64,000 bases of DNA from Amycolatopsis japonica (GCF_000732925.1 NZ_CP008953.1:6572001-6636000); one strand, 5' to 3'; shown: positions 41,377 through 50,048, counted from the stretch's first letter. Numbers and translations: made by a program. Notes: generated by a model from the letters alone, not told the origin.

Positions 41377-42390
41377 ATGCGTATCGCCACCCCGGACGCC
41401 GCCGCCGCAACCGCCGCGCGCGCCAGACTGGACGGACTGGTCAAACCGCTCGGTTCACTCGGACGGCTCGAAGACCTGGCCGCGTGGCTCAGCGCGGCGC
41501 ACGGTGTCGTCCCGCCGCGGCCGCTCGACGACGTCCGCGTGGTCGTCTTCGCCGGGGACCACGGGGTTTCCGGGATGTCGGCGTATCCGCGTGAGGTCAC
41601 CGCGGCGATGGTCCGGGTGTTCCTCGCCGGGAAGAGCGGCGTCAGCGTGCTGGCCGGGCTCGCCGGGGCGAAGGTGCGGGTGCTGGACATCGCCGTGGAC
41701 TGGGACGGCGCGGACGTGCCCGCCGAGGTCACCGCGCACAAGGTCCGGCGGGGTTCCGGCGCGATCGACGTCGAGGACGCGCTCGCCGAGGGCGAGGCGC
41801 GGACGGCGTTCGAGCACGGGCTGGCGATCGCGGACGAGGAGATCGACGGCGGCGCGGATCTGCTCATCCCCGGTGACATGGGGATCGGGAACACGACGGT
41901 CTGCGCGGCCGTGGTCGCCTCGCTGCTCGGTCTTCTCCCGGAAGACGTCGTCGGCACGGGCACCGGGATCGACGAGGCCGGGCGCGCGCGGAAACTCGCG
42001 GTCGTCGAGGCCGCGTTGATCAGGGCGGGCGCGACGAAAGACCCCTTCGCACTGCTGACCGCGCTCGGCAGCGCTTGTCTCGCCGCGACGGCGGGCTTTC
42101 TCGTGCAGGCGGCGGTTCGCGGGGTGCCGGTGCTGCTCGACGGCGTGTTCTCCGGGGCCGCGGCGCTCGTCGCCCGCGAGATCGCGCCGGGTGCCGAGCA
42201 GTGGTGGCTGGCCGGGCATCGGTCGACCGAGCCGTCGCAGGCGTACGCGTTGAAGGCGCTCGATCTGGAGCCGATCCTCGACCTCGGGCTGCGGCTCGGC
42301 GAGGGCAGCGGCGCCGTGCAGGCGGTACCGGTGCTGAGGGCGGCGCGGGCGATCCTCGCGGACATGGGTCTGCTGGCGGATCTGGCTTGA
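41377..42390 (+). CDS. cobT: nicotinate-nucleotide--dimethylbenzimidazole phosphoribosyltransferase
   Basis: A 337-residue enzyme that makes alpha-ribazole phosphate, the lower-ligand nucleotide. LDGLVKPLGSLGRLEDLAAW, VVFAGDHGVSGMSAYP and IPGDMGIGNTTVCAAVVA are the family signatures, and LLDGVFSGAAALVAREIAPG precedes the C-terminal Glu region. ATG at 41377. The stop overlaps the TTG start of cobS. Confidence 0.95.
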   Translation: MRIATPDAAAATAARARLDGLVKPLGSLGRLEDLAAWLSAAHGVVPPRPLDDVRVVVFAGDHGVSGMSAYPREVTAAMVRVFLAGKSGVSVLAGLAGAKVRVLDIAVDWDGADVPAEVTAHKVRRGSGAIDVEDALAEGEARTAFEHGLAIADEEIDGGADLLIPGDMGIGNTTVCAAVVASLLGLLPEDVVGTGTGIDEAGRARKLAVVEAALIRAGATKDPFALLTALGSACLAATAGFLVQAAVRGVPVLLDGVFSGAAALVAREIAPGAEQWWLAGHRSTEPSQAYALKALDLEPILDLGLRLGEGSGAVQAVPVLRAARAILADMGLLADLA

Positions 42391-43133
42391 TCGCCGACGC
42401 GCTGAAAATGGCCGTCGGCACCCTGACCACCGTCCGGGTGCCGGCGCCGGGGGTGATCGACCGGCGGGTGGCGGGCGGGGCGATGGTGCTCGGCCCGCTT
42501 GCCGTCGTGCCGCTCGCGGCCGTCGCTTCGCTGATCGTCTTCCTGGGTGAGCTGATCGGTCTGCCCGCGTTCGCGTCGGCGGCGCTCGCGCTGGGCGCGG
42601 TGGCGCTCGGCAGCCGCGGGCTCCATCTGGACGGGCTCGCCGACACGGCCGACGGTCTCGGCGCTTCGTACGACCGTGCTCGGGCGCTGGAGGTCATGCG
42701 GCGCGGGGATTCCGGGCCGACCGGGATCGCGACCCTGGTGCTGGCGCTGCTCGTCCAGGTCGGCGCGCTGGCCGGGGCGATCTCGGCCGGGCACGGGATC
42801 GCGGCGGCCGCCGTCGCGGTCGTCGCCGGACGCGGCGTGCTCTCGCTGTGCTGCGCGCGCGGTGTCCCGTCGGCCCGGCCGGAAGGGCTGGGGGCGACCG
42901 TCGCCGGTTCGGTGCCGGTGTGGGCGGCGGCCCTGGTCTTCGCCGTGCTGGCGGGCGCGGCGGCGTTGGTGCTGCCGTGGTGGCAAGGGCTCGCCGCGGT
43001 GGCGTTGGGGTATCTGGCCGCGTCCGCGCTGCTGGCGCGGTGCGTTCAGCGGCTGGGCGGGGTGACCGGGGACGTGCTCGGGGGTTGCGTCGAGGTCTCC
43101 GTCGCGGGGATCTTGCTGGCTTCGTCGTTCTGA
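42387..43133 (+). CDS. cobS: adenosylcobinamide-GDP ribazoletransferase (cobalamin synthase)
   Basis: A 248-residue membrane enzyme joining adenosylcobinamide-GDP to alpha-ribazole. The motif RGLHLDGLADTADGLGASYD (with the acidic metal-binding residues) and MRRGDSGPTGIATLVL are diagnostic; about six membrane spans follow. The TTG at 42387 overlaps the cobT stop as TTGA; an ATG at 42408 is the alternative. The 3' end overlaps the convergent membrane-protein gene by 88 bp. Confidence 0.94.
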   Translation: MIADALKMAVGTLTTVRVPAPGVIDRRVAGGAMVLGPLAVVPLAAVASLIVFLGELIGLPAFASAALALGAVALGSRGLHLDGLADTADGLGASYDRARALEVMRRGDSGPTGIATLVLALLVQVGALAGAISAGHGIAAAAVAVVAGRGVLSLCCARGVPSARPEGLGATVAGSVPVWAAALVFAVLAGAAALVLPWWQGLAAVALGYLAASALLARCVQRLGGVTGDVLGGCVEVSVAGILLASSF

Positions 43134-43741
43134 GGAACCGCCAGTTTCTCGTCGATCTCCGGCAGCCAGAAGCACAACTCGAAGGTCTTCATCCCGGCCC
43201 AGAGGCCGAGTTTGCGGCCCTGGGAGACCAAAGTGACCGACGCGAACAGCAGCAGCGCGGCGATCACGGCGGCGATGAACGGGTGCTTGCCGGCGAAGAT
43301 GTCGACGATCGCGGCGACGGCGCCGAACAGCATCGGCGGTGCGCAGTTGCGCACCATCAGCCCGGACGCGCGCAGCCGCGTGACGTCGGCCGCGACCTCC
43401 TTGTCGTGCAGTTGCAGCGCGCACAGCAGGAGATGCGGGCTCTCCTTCAGGAACGCGCGGTCCTTGGCCGCGGGCATCCGGCGCACGAACTCCACGGCGG
43501 CGTCCCGGTCCCGCCTGCGCGGCACGATCCGCTCCAGCGCATCCCCGAGCGGATAGGCCAGATAGCCCAGCAGGAAACTCAGGACCACGATCACGACGAC
43601 GAGCACCACGGTCGGCACGCCGCCGACGCTCGCCGCCGTCAGGATGTGGACCTTCGCCCCGAGGTAACCGAAGAACGCGACGTACAGCGCGCCGGGGATG
43701 GTGTAGGCGAAGAGATCGAAGACGCCGATCACGAAGTTCAC
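43046..43741 (-). CDS. membrane protein of unknown function
   Basis: Not recognised. From the GTG at 43741 the protein has 231 residues, with two spans near the N-terminus (about residues 3-25 and 35-58), a hydrophilic middle with RRRDRD, and two further spans (about 130-165). The C-terminal tail is Pro/Ser/Thr-rich and is read from DNA antisense to the cobS 3' end (88-bp overlap). An upstream start would fall in a palindromic repeat (43784-43832), so the later GTG is preferred. Nothing links it to cobalamin except position. Confidence 0.65.
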   Translation of the reverse strand: MNFVIGVFDLFAYTIPGALYVAFFGYLGAKVHILTAASVGGVPTVVLVVVIVVLSFLLGYLAYPLGDALERIVPRRRDRDAAVEFVRRMPAAKDRAFLKESPHLLLCALQLHDKEVAADVTRLRASGLMVRNCAPPMLFGAVAAIVDIFAGKHPFIAAVIAALLLFASVTLVSQGRKLGLWAGMKTFELCFWLPEIDEKLAVPQNDEASKIPATETSTQPPSTSPVTPPSR

Positions 43742-43783
43742 TCGCCTATCCAACCAGAAGTCGCCGTGCGCTTTGGCCGAGTT

Positions 43784-43832
43784 GGTCGTGAGTGGTAAGT
43801 CGCGTTCTAACGACACTTACCCCTCACGAGCC
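43784..43832. repeat. repeat family E palindrome, supplies the merR stop codon
   Basis: GTCGTGAGTGGTAAGT on the left and ACTTACC...CTCACGA on the right surround the core CGTTCTAACG. The same outer and core sequences occur at 59354-59395 with a different filling. The TAA of the merR gene (43817-43819, minus strand) lies within it. Confidence 0.7.
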
Positions 43833-44209
43833 AAGGCTTCGGCGACTTCGTCGGCGTGTGGGATGGTCGCGGCGATGATGCCGTCCAGCACCTTCCGCGT
43901 CGCCGTCATCTCGTCGATCGCCGTGGTGATCCGGTCCCGCTCCCGGTACAACTCGGGCAGCAGATCGACGCAGGCGGGCGCCAGGCCGTTCCCGAGATCG
44001 ACCATGCACGGCAGCACCCCGGCGATGGTCGCGGTGCCCAGTCCCGCGGACAGCAGGGTGCGGATGTTGCGCACCCGCGCGACATCCGCTTCCGAATATT
44101 CGCGGTAACCACTCGGCCTTCGCACCGGATGCAGAAGGCCCTGTTCCTCGTAATAGCGGAGCAACCGTTCCCGCACGCCCGTCCGCCGCACCAGCTCACC
44201 GATCCGCAT
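43817..44209 (-). CDS. MerR family transcriptional regulator
   Basis: A 130-residue MerR-type regulator. The winged HTH begins RIGELVRRTGVRERLLRYYE and includes RRPSGYREYSEADVARVRNI, followed by a dimerisation helix. There is no clear metal-binding Cys pattern (a single Cys in PCMVD and one in ACVDLL), so a small-molecule or redox ligand is open. ATG at 44209. It is divergent from an oxidoreductase gene whose promoter has MerR-type spacing. Its stop lies in a family E palindrome. Confidence 0.92.
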   Translation of the reverse strand: MRIGELVRRTGVRERLLRYYEEQGLLHPVRRPSGYREYSEADVARVRNIRTLLSAGLGTATIAGVLPCMVDLGNGLAPACVDLLPELYRERDRITTAIDEMTATRKVLDGIIAATIPHADEVAEALAREG

Positions 44210-44235
44210 GAGAACAACCATTACACGATCAGGAG

Positions 44236-44266
44236 TTGACTCTCACATCGATGAGAGACTTTAGCC
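44236..44266 (+). promoter_or_regulatory. MerR-type promoter with 19-bp spacer and internal dyad
   Basis: TTGACT (44236-44241) and TTAGCC (44261-44266) are 19 bases apart, the over-long spacing typical of MerR-activated promoters. The dyad CTCTCA (44240-44245) and TGAGAG (44252-44257) lies between them. The -10-like box is seven bases before the ATG of the next gene, so the transcript would be nearly or fully leaderless. Confidence 0.65.
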
Positions 44267-44273
44267 TTGCCCC

Positions 44274-45158
44274 ATGACCGATCAGAACCTCCCGGTGGCC
44301 GTCGTCGGACTCGGCCCGATGGGTGCCGCGCTCGCCGCCGCCCTGCTCGACCGCGGCCACGACGTGACCGTGTGGAACCGTTCCCCCGGCAAGGCCGCCC
44401 CCTTGGTGGCGAAAGGCGCGCGGCAGGCGGACGACATCGTGGACGCGGTGTCCGCGAGCCGTCTGCTCGTGGTCTGTCTCGCCGACTATGACGCGCTTTA
44501 CTCCGCGCTCGGCCCGGCGCGGGAAGCCTTGCGCGGCCGCGTGGTGGTGAACCTGAATTCCGGCACGCCGAAGGAGGCACGCGAGGCCGCCCAGTGGGCG
44601 GAAGGACACGGAATCGGCTATCTCGACGGCGCGATCATGGTTCCTCCGCCCCTGGTCGGGCACCCCGGCTCGCTCTTCCTCTACAGCGGCCCCACCGAGG
44701 TTTTCGAGACGCACAAGGAGACCCTGGCCGATCTGGGAGATCCGACCCATCTCGGCACGGACCCGGGCCTCGCCGTGCTGTACAACACCGCGTTGCTGAG
44801 CATGATGTACTCGTCCCTGAACGGTTTCCTGCACGCCGCCGCGCTGGTCGGCAGTGCCGGGGTCGGGGCGGCCGAGTTCACGGAGATCGCGGTGGACTGG
44901 TTCCTGCCCTCGGTGATCGGCGGGATCATCAAGGCCGAGGCGCCCACCATCGACAAGGGTGAGTATCCCGGCGAGCTCGCTTCCCTGGAAATGAACGTCA
45001 CGACGCTGAAGCACATCATCGGCACCAGCGACGAGCAGCGAGTCGACGCCGGTATCCCGGCCGGGAACAAGGAACTGCTGGACCGGGCGGTCGCCGCGGG
45101 GTTCGGCAAGAGCGGCTACTCCTCGGTGATCGAGATCCTCAAGCGGGGAGCCGCCTGA
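44274..45158 (+). CDS. NAD(P)-dependent oxidoreductase, imine-reductase-like
   Basis: A 294-residue protein with an N-terminal 6-phosphogluconate-dehydrogenase-type NAD(P) domain (VAVVGLGPMGAALAAALLDR, then NRSPGKAAPL, typical of NADP binding) and an all-helical C-terminal dimerisation domain. The central AIMVPPPLVGHPGSLFLYSG is characteristic of the actinobacterial imine reductase group. The physiological substrate is unknown. It is controlled by the divergent MerR protein, most likely. Its end overlaps cobC by 20 bp. Confidence 0.85.
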   Translation: MTDQNLPVAVVGLGPMGAALAAALLDRGHDVTVWNRSPGKAAPLVAKGARQADDIVDAVSASRLLVVCLADYDALYSALGPAREALRGRVVVNLNSGTPKEAREAAQWAEGHGIGYLDGAIMVPPPLVGHPGSLFLYSGPTEVFETHKETLADLGDPTHLGTDPGLAVLYNTALLSMMYSSLNGFLHAAALVGSAGVGAAEFTEIAVDWFLPSVIGGIIKAEAPTIDKGEYPGELASLEMNVTTLKHIIGTSDEQRVDAGIPAGNKELLDRAVAAGFGKSGYSSVIEILKRGAA

Positions 45159-46158
45159 CCGCCGCGAGCGCCGCCAGGAAGCGGTCCACCGTCTCCCGGT
45201 CCCGCACCGCGATCCGCAGGTACCGCCCGTCCAGCCCCGGGAAGGTGTCCCCCCGGCGGACGGCGAAGCCGTTCTCCCGCAATCGTTCCCGCACGCCGTC
45301 GGCGCCCGGGAGCCGCACGAGCACGAAAGGCCCCCGGGGCTCCCCCAGCACCTCGACCCCCAAAGCGGTCAAGCCCGAAACCAGGTACTCCCGGTCCGCT
45401 TCCGCCGCCACGGCCAGTTTCTCGGCTTCCTCCAGCGCCTCCGGGCGGCAGCACGCCACCACGGCGACGGCGGCCAGCGACGACACCGACCACGGGGGCT
45501 GGACGGCGCGCAGACTGTCCACAACGGACTCGTCCGCCAGGACGTACCCGGCGCGCAGCCCGGCGATCCCCCACGTCTTCGTCAGGCTGCGGAGAACGAC
45601 GAAACCCGGTTGCCCCGCAACGCTTTCGGTCTCGCCGGGGACGGCGTCGAGGAAGGCTTCGTCGACGACGACCAGCCGGTCCGGGCGGCCCAGCGCGAGC
45701 AGGTCCGCGGCCGGATGCAGCACGGATGTCGGGTTCGTGGGGTTCCCGACGAAGACCAGATCGGCTTCCTCCGGGACGTCGCCCAGCCGGAAACCGTCGT
45801 CGGGCGACAACACCACCCGCCGCACGGCGTGGCCTGCCGCGCGCAGGGCGGCTTCGGGTTCGGTGAACTGCGGGTGCACGACCACCGCGCACGACGGCCG
45901 CAACGCCGTCGCCAGCAACGTGAACGCCTCGGCCGCGCCGGAGGTCACCAAGACCTGGGACTCAGGCAACGAGTGCCGGGCGGCGACCGCGGCCGTGGCG
46001 GCGGTGACGTCCGGATAGGCGGCCAGATCGTCCAGCGCCGCCGCCAGTTCGGCGCGCAGCCAAGCGGGCGGCGCCGGCAGGCGGACGTTGACCGCCAGAT
46101 CGACGAGACCCTCGCCGACCTCGCGATCGCCGTGATGCCAGAGATCGTAGTCAGCCAT
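45139..46158 (-). CDS. cobC: CobC-type PLP aminotransferase-fold enzyme (threonine-phosphate decarboxylase-like, Rv2231c type)
   Basis: A 339-residue fold-type I PLP protein. VGNPTNPTSVL (PLP-binding Asn/Pro region) and RSLTKTWGIAGLRAGY with the Schiff-base Lys (about residue 200) are clear, and the C-terminal RIAVRDRETVDRFL holds the carboxylate-binding Arg. In B12 synthesis the family supplies aminopropanol phosphate from threonine phosphate. Mycobacterial members sit in the same cluster position. ATG at 46158 overlaps the cobB stop by eight bases, so it is coupled to cobB. Confidence 0.9.
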   Translation of the reverse strand: MADYDLWHHGDREVGEGLVDLAVNVRLPAPPAWLRAELAAALDDLAAYPDVTAATAAVAARHSLPESQVLVTSGAAEAFTLLATALRPSCAVVVHPQFTEPEAALRAAGHAVRRVVLSPDDGFRLGDVPEEADLVFVGNPTNPTSVLHPAADLLALGRPDRLVVVDEAFLDAVPGETESVAGQPGFVVLRSLTKTWGIAGLRAGYVLADESVVDSLRAVQPPWSVSSLAAVAVVACCRPEALEEAEKLAVAAEADREYLVSGLTALGVEVLGEPRGPFVLVRLPGADGVRERLRENGFAVRRGDTFPGLDGRYLRIAVRDRETVDRFLAALAAVRRLPA

Positions 46159-47485
46159 GGGCGTGCACCGCGGTGGCGAACCGCTCGGCGAGTTCAGGGT
46201 AGCCCGCCCAATGGACGTGCAGGTACGACGCGTGCAGGGACGCCGACGCGAAGCCGTCCGGAGTGCGGTCCCAGCCCCAGGCCGGGGTCGGGCCGCTGCC
46301 GGGTTCGATGATCGTGCGGTGGAATTCGTGCCCGGTGACGCGTTGCCCGGCGACCGCGAGCACACTGTCCGCGGGCGAGAAAGCCTTGCGGTATCCCAGC
46401 TTTCCGCGTTTCGTCATGGTGGCCGACGCGTCGAGGACGCCGGTCATCGGCGTGCCGTCGATGTCCTGGCACAGGTACAACAGCCCCGCGCATTCCGCCA
46501 CGACGGGCATTCCGTCGCCGACGGCCCGCGCGATCGCCGTCCGCAGCGGGAGATTCGCCGAAAGCTCTTCGGCGTGCACCTCGGGGAAGCCACCGCCGAA
46601 GTACAGCCCGGCGCAGCCTTCGGGGAGTTCCTTATCCTGCAAGGGATCCACGTCGACGACGTCGACCCCCGCGGCGGCGAGCAGTTCGACGGCCTCGGTG
46701 TAGCGGAAGGTGAACGCCGGACCGGCCGCCGCGGCGACCACCGAACGCCGCCCCTCGACCGCGAACGGCGGCCGCCAGGGCTCCCCCGAAAGGCGGGAGG
46801 CCGAACGCGCCACCTGCACGATCGCGCCGAGGTCCACCCCTTCGCTGATCCACGCGGCCAGCTCCGGCAGCAGACGTTCGGACTCGCTCGCCCGTTCCGC
46901 CGCCGGGACCAGGCCGAGGTGACGGCTGGGCGCGTGGATCTCTTCGTTGCGGTACAACGTTCCCAGCAGCGGGACGCCGGTCGCCTCCAGCGCGGTGACG
47001 ATCTCGTCCGCGTGCCGTTGCGAGCCCAGCTTGTTGAGGATCACGCCGGCGAGCCGGACGCGGGTGTCGTACTGCGCGAACCCGAGCACGGTCGCGGCGA
47101 CACTGCGCGACGCGGCCGACGCGTCCACGACGAGCACCACCGGCGCGTCCAGCAACCGGGCGACGTGCGCGGTCGAGGCGTACCCCTCGGTGCCGAGCGC
47201 GCCGTCGAACAGGCCCATCACGCCTTCGATGACGGCGATGTCGGCACCGGCGGAACCGTGCCGCAGCAACGGGATCAGCCGGTCCTCGCCCTGGAGGAAC
47301 GGGTCGAGGTTGCGCGGCGGCCGTCCGGTGGCCAGCGCGTGGTAGCTCGGGTCGATGAAGTCGGGCCCGACCTTGTGCCCGGACACCTTCAACCCCCGTG
47401 CGCGCAACGCCGCCATCAGGCCCGCGGCGATCGTGGTCTTGCCGTGCCCGGACCCGGGCGCGGCGATGACCACGCGGTTCACCAT
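46151..47485 (-). CDS. cobB: cobyrinate a,c-diamide synthase
   Basis: A 444-residue amidase acting on the a and c side chains of (hydrogeno)byrinic acid. The N-terminal ATP-binding domain starts VVIAAPGSGHGKTTIAAGLM and has VGPDFIDPSYH and VIEGVMGLFDGALG. The C-terminal glutaminase domain has VVAECAGLLYLCQ with the active Cys (about residue 333). ATG at 47485 overlaps the end of cobO by seven bases. Confidence 0.95.
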   Translation of the reverse strand: MVNRVVIAAPGSGHGKTTIAAGLMAALRARGLKVSGHKVGPDFIDPSYHALATGRPPRNLDPFLQGEDRLIPLLRHGSAGADIAVIEGVMGLFDGALGTEGYASTAHVARLLDAPVVLVVDASAASRSVAATVLGFAQYDTRVRLAGVILNKLGSQRHADEIVTALEATGVPLLGTLYRNEEIHAPSRHLGLVPAAERASESERLLPELAAWISEGVDLGAIVQVARSASRLSGEPWRPPFAVEGRRSVVAAAAGPAFTFRYTEAVELLAAAGVDVVDVDPLQDKELPEGCAGLYFGGGFPEVHAEELSANLPLRTAIARAVGDGMPVVAECAGLLYLCQDIDGTPMTGVLDASATMTKRGKLGYRKAFSPADSVLAVAGQRVTGHEFHRTIIEPGSGPTPAWGWDRTPDGFASASLHASYLHVHWAGYPELAERFATAVHAHG

Positions 47486-48093
47486 TCGATGCCTCGCTGG
47501 CCCTTTTGCCCGGCGTCCATCGGATGCTTCACCTTCGTCATCTCGGTGACCAGGTCCGCCGCCTCGATCAGCTCCGGCGGCGCGTACCGGCCGGTGATCA
47601 CCACGTGCTGATGGCCGGGGCGTCCGCTCAGCGTCGAGACGACGTCGTCCACTTCGAGCCAGCCCCATTTGAGCAGGTAGCTGAACTCGTCGAGGACGTA
47701 GAAGTCGTGGGTTTCGGCGGCGAGACGGCGTTTGATCTCGGCCCAGCCCTCACGCGCGTTCTCGGCGTGGTCCTCCTCGGAACCGGACTTACGCGCCCAG
47801 CTCCAGCCTTCGCCCATCTTGTGCCACTCGACGGCGCCGCCCTGGCCGGTGTCCTCGTGCAGCTTGCCCAGCGCGCGGAACGCGGCTTCCTCGCCGACAC
47901 GCCATTTCGCCGACTTGACGAACTGGAACACGCCGATCGACCAGCCCTGGTTCCACGCGCGCAGCGCCATCCCGAACGCGGCCGTGGACTTGCCCTTCAT
48001 CTCACCGGTGTGCACGGCGAGCAGCGGGCGGTTGCGCCGCTGGCGGGTGGTGAGACCGTCGTTCGGCACCGTTTCCGGTTTGCCCTGTGGCAT
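47479..48093 (-). CDS. cobO: cob(I)yrinic acid a,c-diamide adenosyltransferase
   Basis: A 204-residue CobO/BtuR-type corrinoid adenosyltransferase. The P-loop is VHTGEMKGKSTAAFGMALRA (about residues 26-45), and FYVLDEFSYLLKWGWL corresponds to the Walker B region. The protein carries an extra charged N-terminus, as in other actinobacteria. ATG at 48093 shares one base with the stop of the chelatase gene upstream (TAATG). Confidence 0.95.
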   Translation of the reverse strand: MPQGKPETVPNDGLTTRQRRNRPLLAVHTGEMKGKSTAAFGMALRAWNQGWSIGVFQFVKSAKWRVGEEAAFRALGKLHEDTGQGGAVEWHKMGEGWSWARKSGSEEDHAENAREGWAEIKRRLAAETHDFYVLDEFSYLLKWGWLEVDDVVSTLSGRPGHQHVVITGRYAPPELIEAADLVTEMTKVKHPMDAGQKGQRGIEW

Positions 48094-50048
48094 TACGCCG
48101 CCTTTCCGGAGATACGGGTGCGGACCGCGCCCGCGAGAGTGTCGGCGGCGACCTCGGCGACCGGAACGTGTTCCGCGCCAAGGTGTTCCGCCAGTTCGGC
48201 GGCGAGCCCGAGGCGCATCTTCCCGCTCTCGCAGTCCATCACGATCGAGGTCACGTTCCCCGCCAGCAACCCGGCCGCCTGACGGGCACGCTGGACGGCG
48301 TCGGCGCCGCTGGTCGCACGGCCGTCGGTGACGACCACCAGCAGCGGACGCCGCAACGGATCGCGAACCGCTTCGATCCGCAGAACCCTTGCCGCTTCGA
48401 GAAGTCCTTCGGCCAGCGGGGTCCGGCCGCCGGTCGCGAGACCGTCCAAACGGGACGCAGCGGCGTCGACGCTGATCGTGGGCGGGAGCGCGAGTTCGGC
48501 GCCGGAGGCTCGGAACGTCACCAGGCCGACCTTGTCCCGGCGCTGGTAGGCGTCGAGCAGCAGCGACAGCACGGCGGTCTTGACCTCGCGCATCCGCTGC
48601 CGCGCGCCCATCGAGCCGGACGCGTCGACGCAGAACAGCACCAGGTTGCCCTCGCGTCCTTCCCGCCGCGCGAACCGCAGATCCTGGGGCCGCACCACGA
48701 GACCCGCGCCGCTACGGCCGCGGGAACGCTGATGCGGCGCGGCCGCGCGCACGGTCGCGAGCAGATGCGGATGCCCGTCCTTGGTCCCGGCGGGGTGGAC
48801 GCCGATGGTCCGCCCGTTGTCGGTGATCGCCCTCGACCGCCGCCCGGCGGCACCCTCACCGGTGCCCTTCACCTCGAAACGCCGGGCACGGAAGGCTTCC
48901 CCGGCGCCGACCGGCTTCTGGTCGCCGCCACTCCCGCCGCTTGATGGCTCCTGGCCACCTTGCGAGGGCGGCGGGGCCTCACCGCCCTCCGGAGGTGCAC
49001 CGGAACCGGGACCGTCGTCGTCGGGACCGGGGCCTTCGGGTTCGGCGTCCTGCAACGCCTGCTCAAGCTGCTCCTCGGAGATCCCGGGCGCGTCGAAGGG
49101 ATTGCGGCGACGGCGGTGCGGCAGCGCGAGCCTGGCCGCGACCCGGACGTCGTCGGTGGTCACCTCGGTGCGCCCGGCCCAGGCGGCGTGCGCGACCGCG
49201 GTCCGCGCGGTGACGATGTCCGCGCGCATCCCGTCGACCTCGAACGACGCGCAGACCTCCGCGATCTGCCGCAGCGCGTCGTCCGGCAGTTTGACCGAAG
49301 GCAGAAGTCGTTGCGCCGCCTCGATGTCCGCGGCGAGTTCGGCGTCGGCCGCGGCGTACTGGCCGGCGAAGCCGTCGGGGTCCGCCTCGTAGGCGAGCCG
49401 CCGCCGGACGACCTCGACCCGCAGTTCGGGGTCCCGGCTGGACGCGACCTCGACGGTGAGCCCGAACCGGTCCAGCAGCTGCGGTCGCAGCTCGCCCTCC
49501 TCGGGGTTCATCGTGCCGATCAGGACGAACCGGGCCGCGTGCGACACCGAGACACCCTCGCGTTCGACGGTCGCGCGGCCCATGGCGGCGGCGTCGAGCA
49601 GCGTGTCGACCAGGTGGTCGTGCAGGAGGTTGACCTCGTCCACGTACAGCAGCCCGCGATGCGCGGCGGCGAGCAGGCCGGGCTGGAAATCGGTGACGCC
49701 GTCGGCGAGCGCGCGTTCCAGGTTCAGCGAACCGATCACGCGGTCTTCGGCCGCGCCGACCGGCAGTTCCACCAGCCGCGCGGGACGACGGTGGGCGGGC
49801 GAACCTTCCGCGTGCGGGCCGTCGGGGCAGGCCGGATCGGGCTCGACGGGGTCGCAGGAGAACCGGCACGCGTCCACGACGTCGACGCCGGGCAGGAGAC
49901 CGGCCAGCGCGCGTACCATCGTGGACTTCGCCGTGCCCTTCTCGCCGCGCACGAGAACCCCGCCGACGGCGGGCGAGATGGAGGAAAGCACCAGCGCCAG
50001 GCGCAGATCCGGCATCCCCACAACGGCGGTGAACGGGTACGGCTTCAC
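48093..50048 (-). CDS. magnesium-chelatase-type ChlI/ChlD fusion (putative cobaltochelatase AAA/VWA subunit)
   Basis: A 651-residue protein. The N-terminal AAA+ ChlI domain has Walker A GEKGTAKSTMVRAL (about residues 36-49), Walker B GLLYVDEVNLL (about 132-142) and the CxxD-like segment CRFSCDPVEPDPACPDGP typical of the family. A Pro/Gly/Glu-rich acidic linker (about 345-385) leads to a VWA domain with the MIDAS motif DASGSMGARQR (about 477-487). In mycobacteria and streptomycetes such fusions replace CobS-CobT as partners of CobN for cobalt insertion. cobN is not in the window. It heads the chlID-cobO-cobB-cobC operon. Confidence 0.92.
   Translation of the reverse strand: MKPYPFTAVVGMPDLRLALVLSSISPAVGGVLVRGEKGTAKSTMVRALAGLLPGVDVVDACRFSCDPVEPDPACPDGPHAEGSPAHRRPARLVELPVGAAEDRVIGSLNLERALADGVTDFQPGLLAAAHRGLLYVDEVNLLHDHLVDTLLDAAAMGRATVEREGVSVSHAARFVLIGTMNPEEGELRPQLLDRFGLTVEVASSRDPELRVEVVRRRLAYEADPDGFAGQYAAADAELAADIEAAQRLLPSVKLPDDALRQIAEVCASFEVDGMRADIVTARTAVAHAAWAGRTEVTTDDVRVAARLALPHRRRRNPFDAPGISEEQLEQALQDAEPEGPGPDDDGPGSGAPPEGGEAPPPSQGGQEPSSGGSGGDQKPVGAGEAFRARRFEVKGTGEGAAGRRSRAITDNGRTIGVHPAGTKDGHPHLLATVRAAAPHQRSRGRSGAGLVVRPQDLRFARREGREGNLVLFCVDASGSMGARQRMREVKTAVLSLLLDAYQRRDKVGLVTFRASGAELALPPTISVDAAASRLDGLATGGRTPLAEGLLEAARVLRIEAVRDPLRRPLLVVVTDGRATSGADAVQRARQAAGLLAGNVTSIVMDCESGKMRLGLAAELAEHLGAEHVPVAEVAADTLAGAVRTRISGKAA

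Noticed and set aside
43742..43816. An upstream start (43816) for the membrane protein at 43046-43741
   Set aside because: The added codons fall in a dispersed palindrome (43784-43832), so they are unlikely to be protein coding.
46157..47611. Long plus-strand frame (484 codons) opposite cobB
   Set aside because: Shadow of cobB; the composition is Arg/Gly/Asp-rich without motifs, and it would start against the direction of a tight cob operon.
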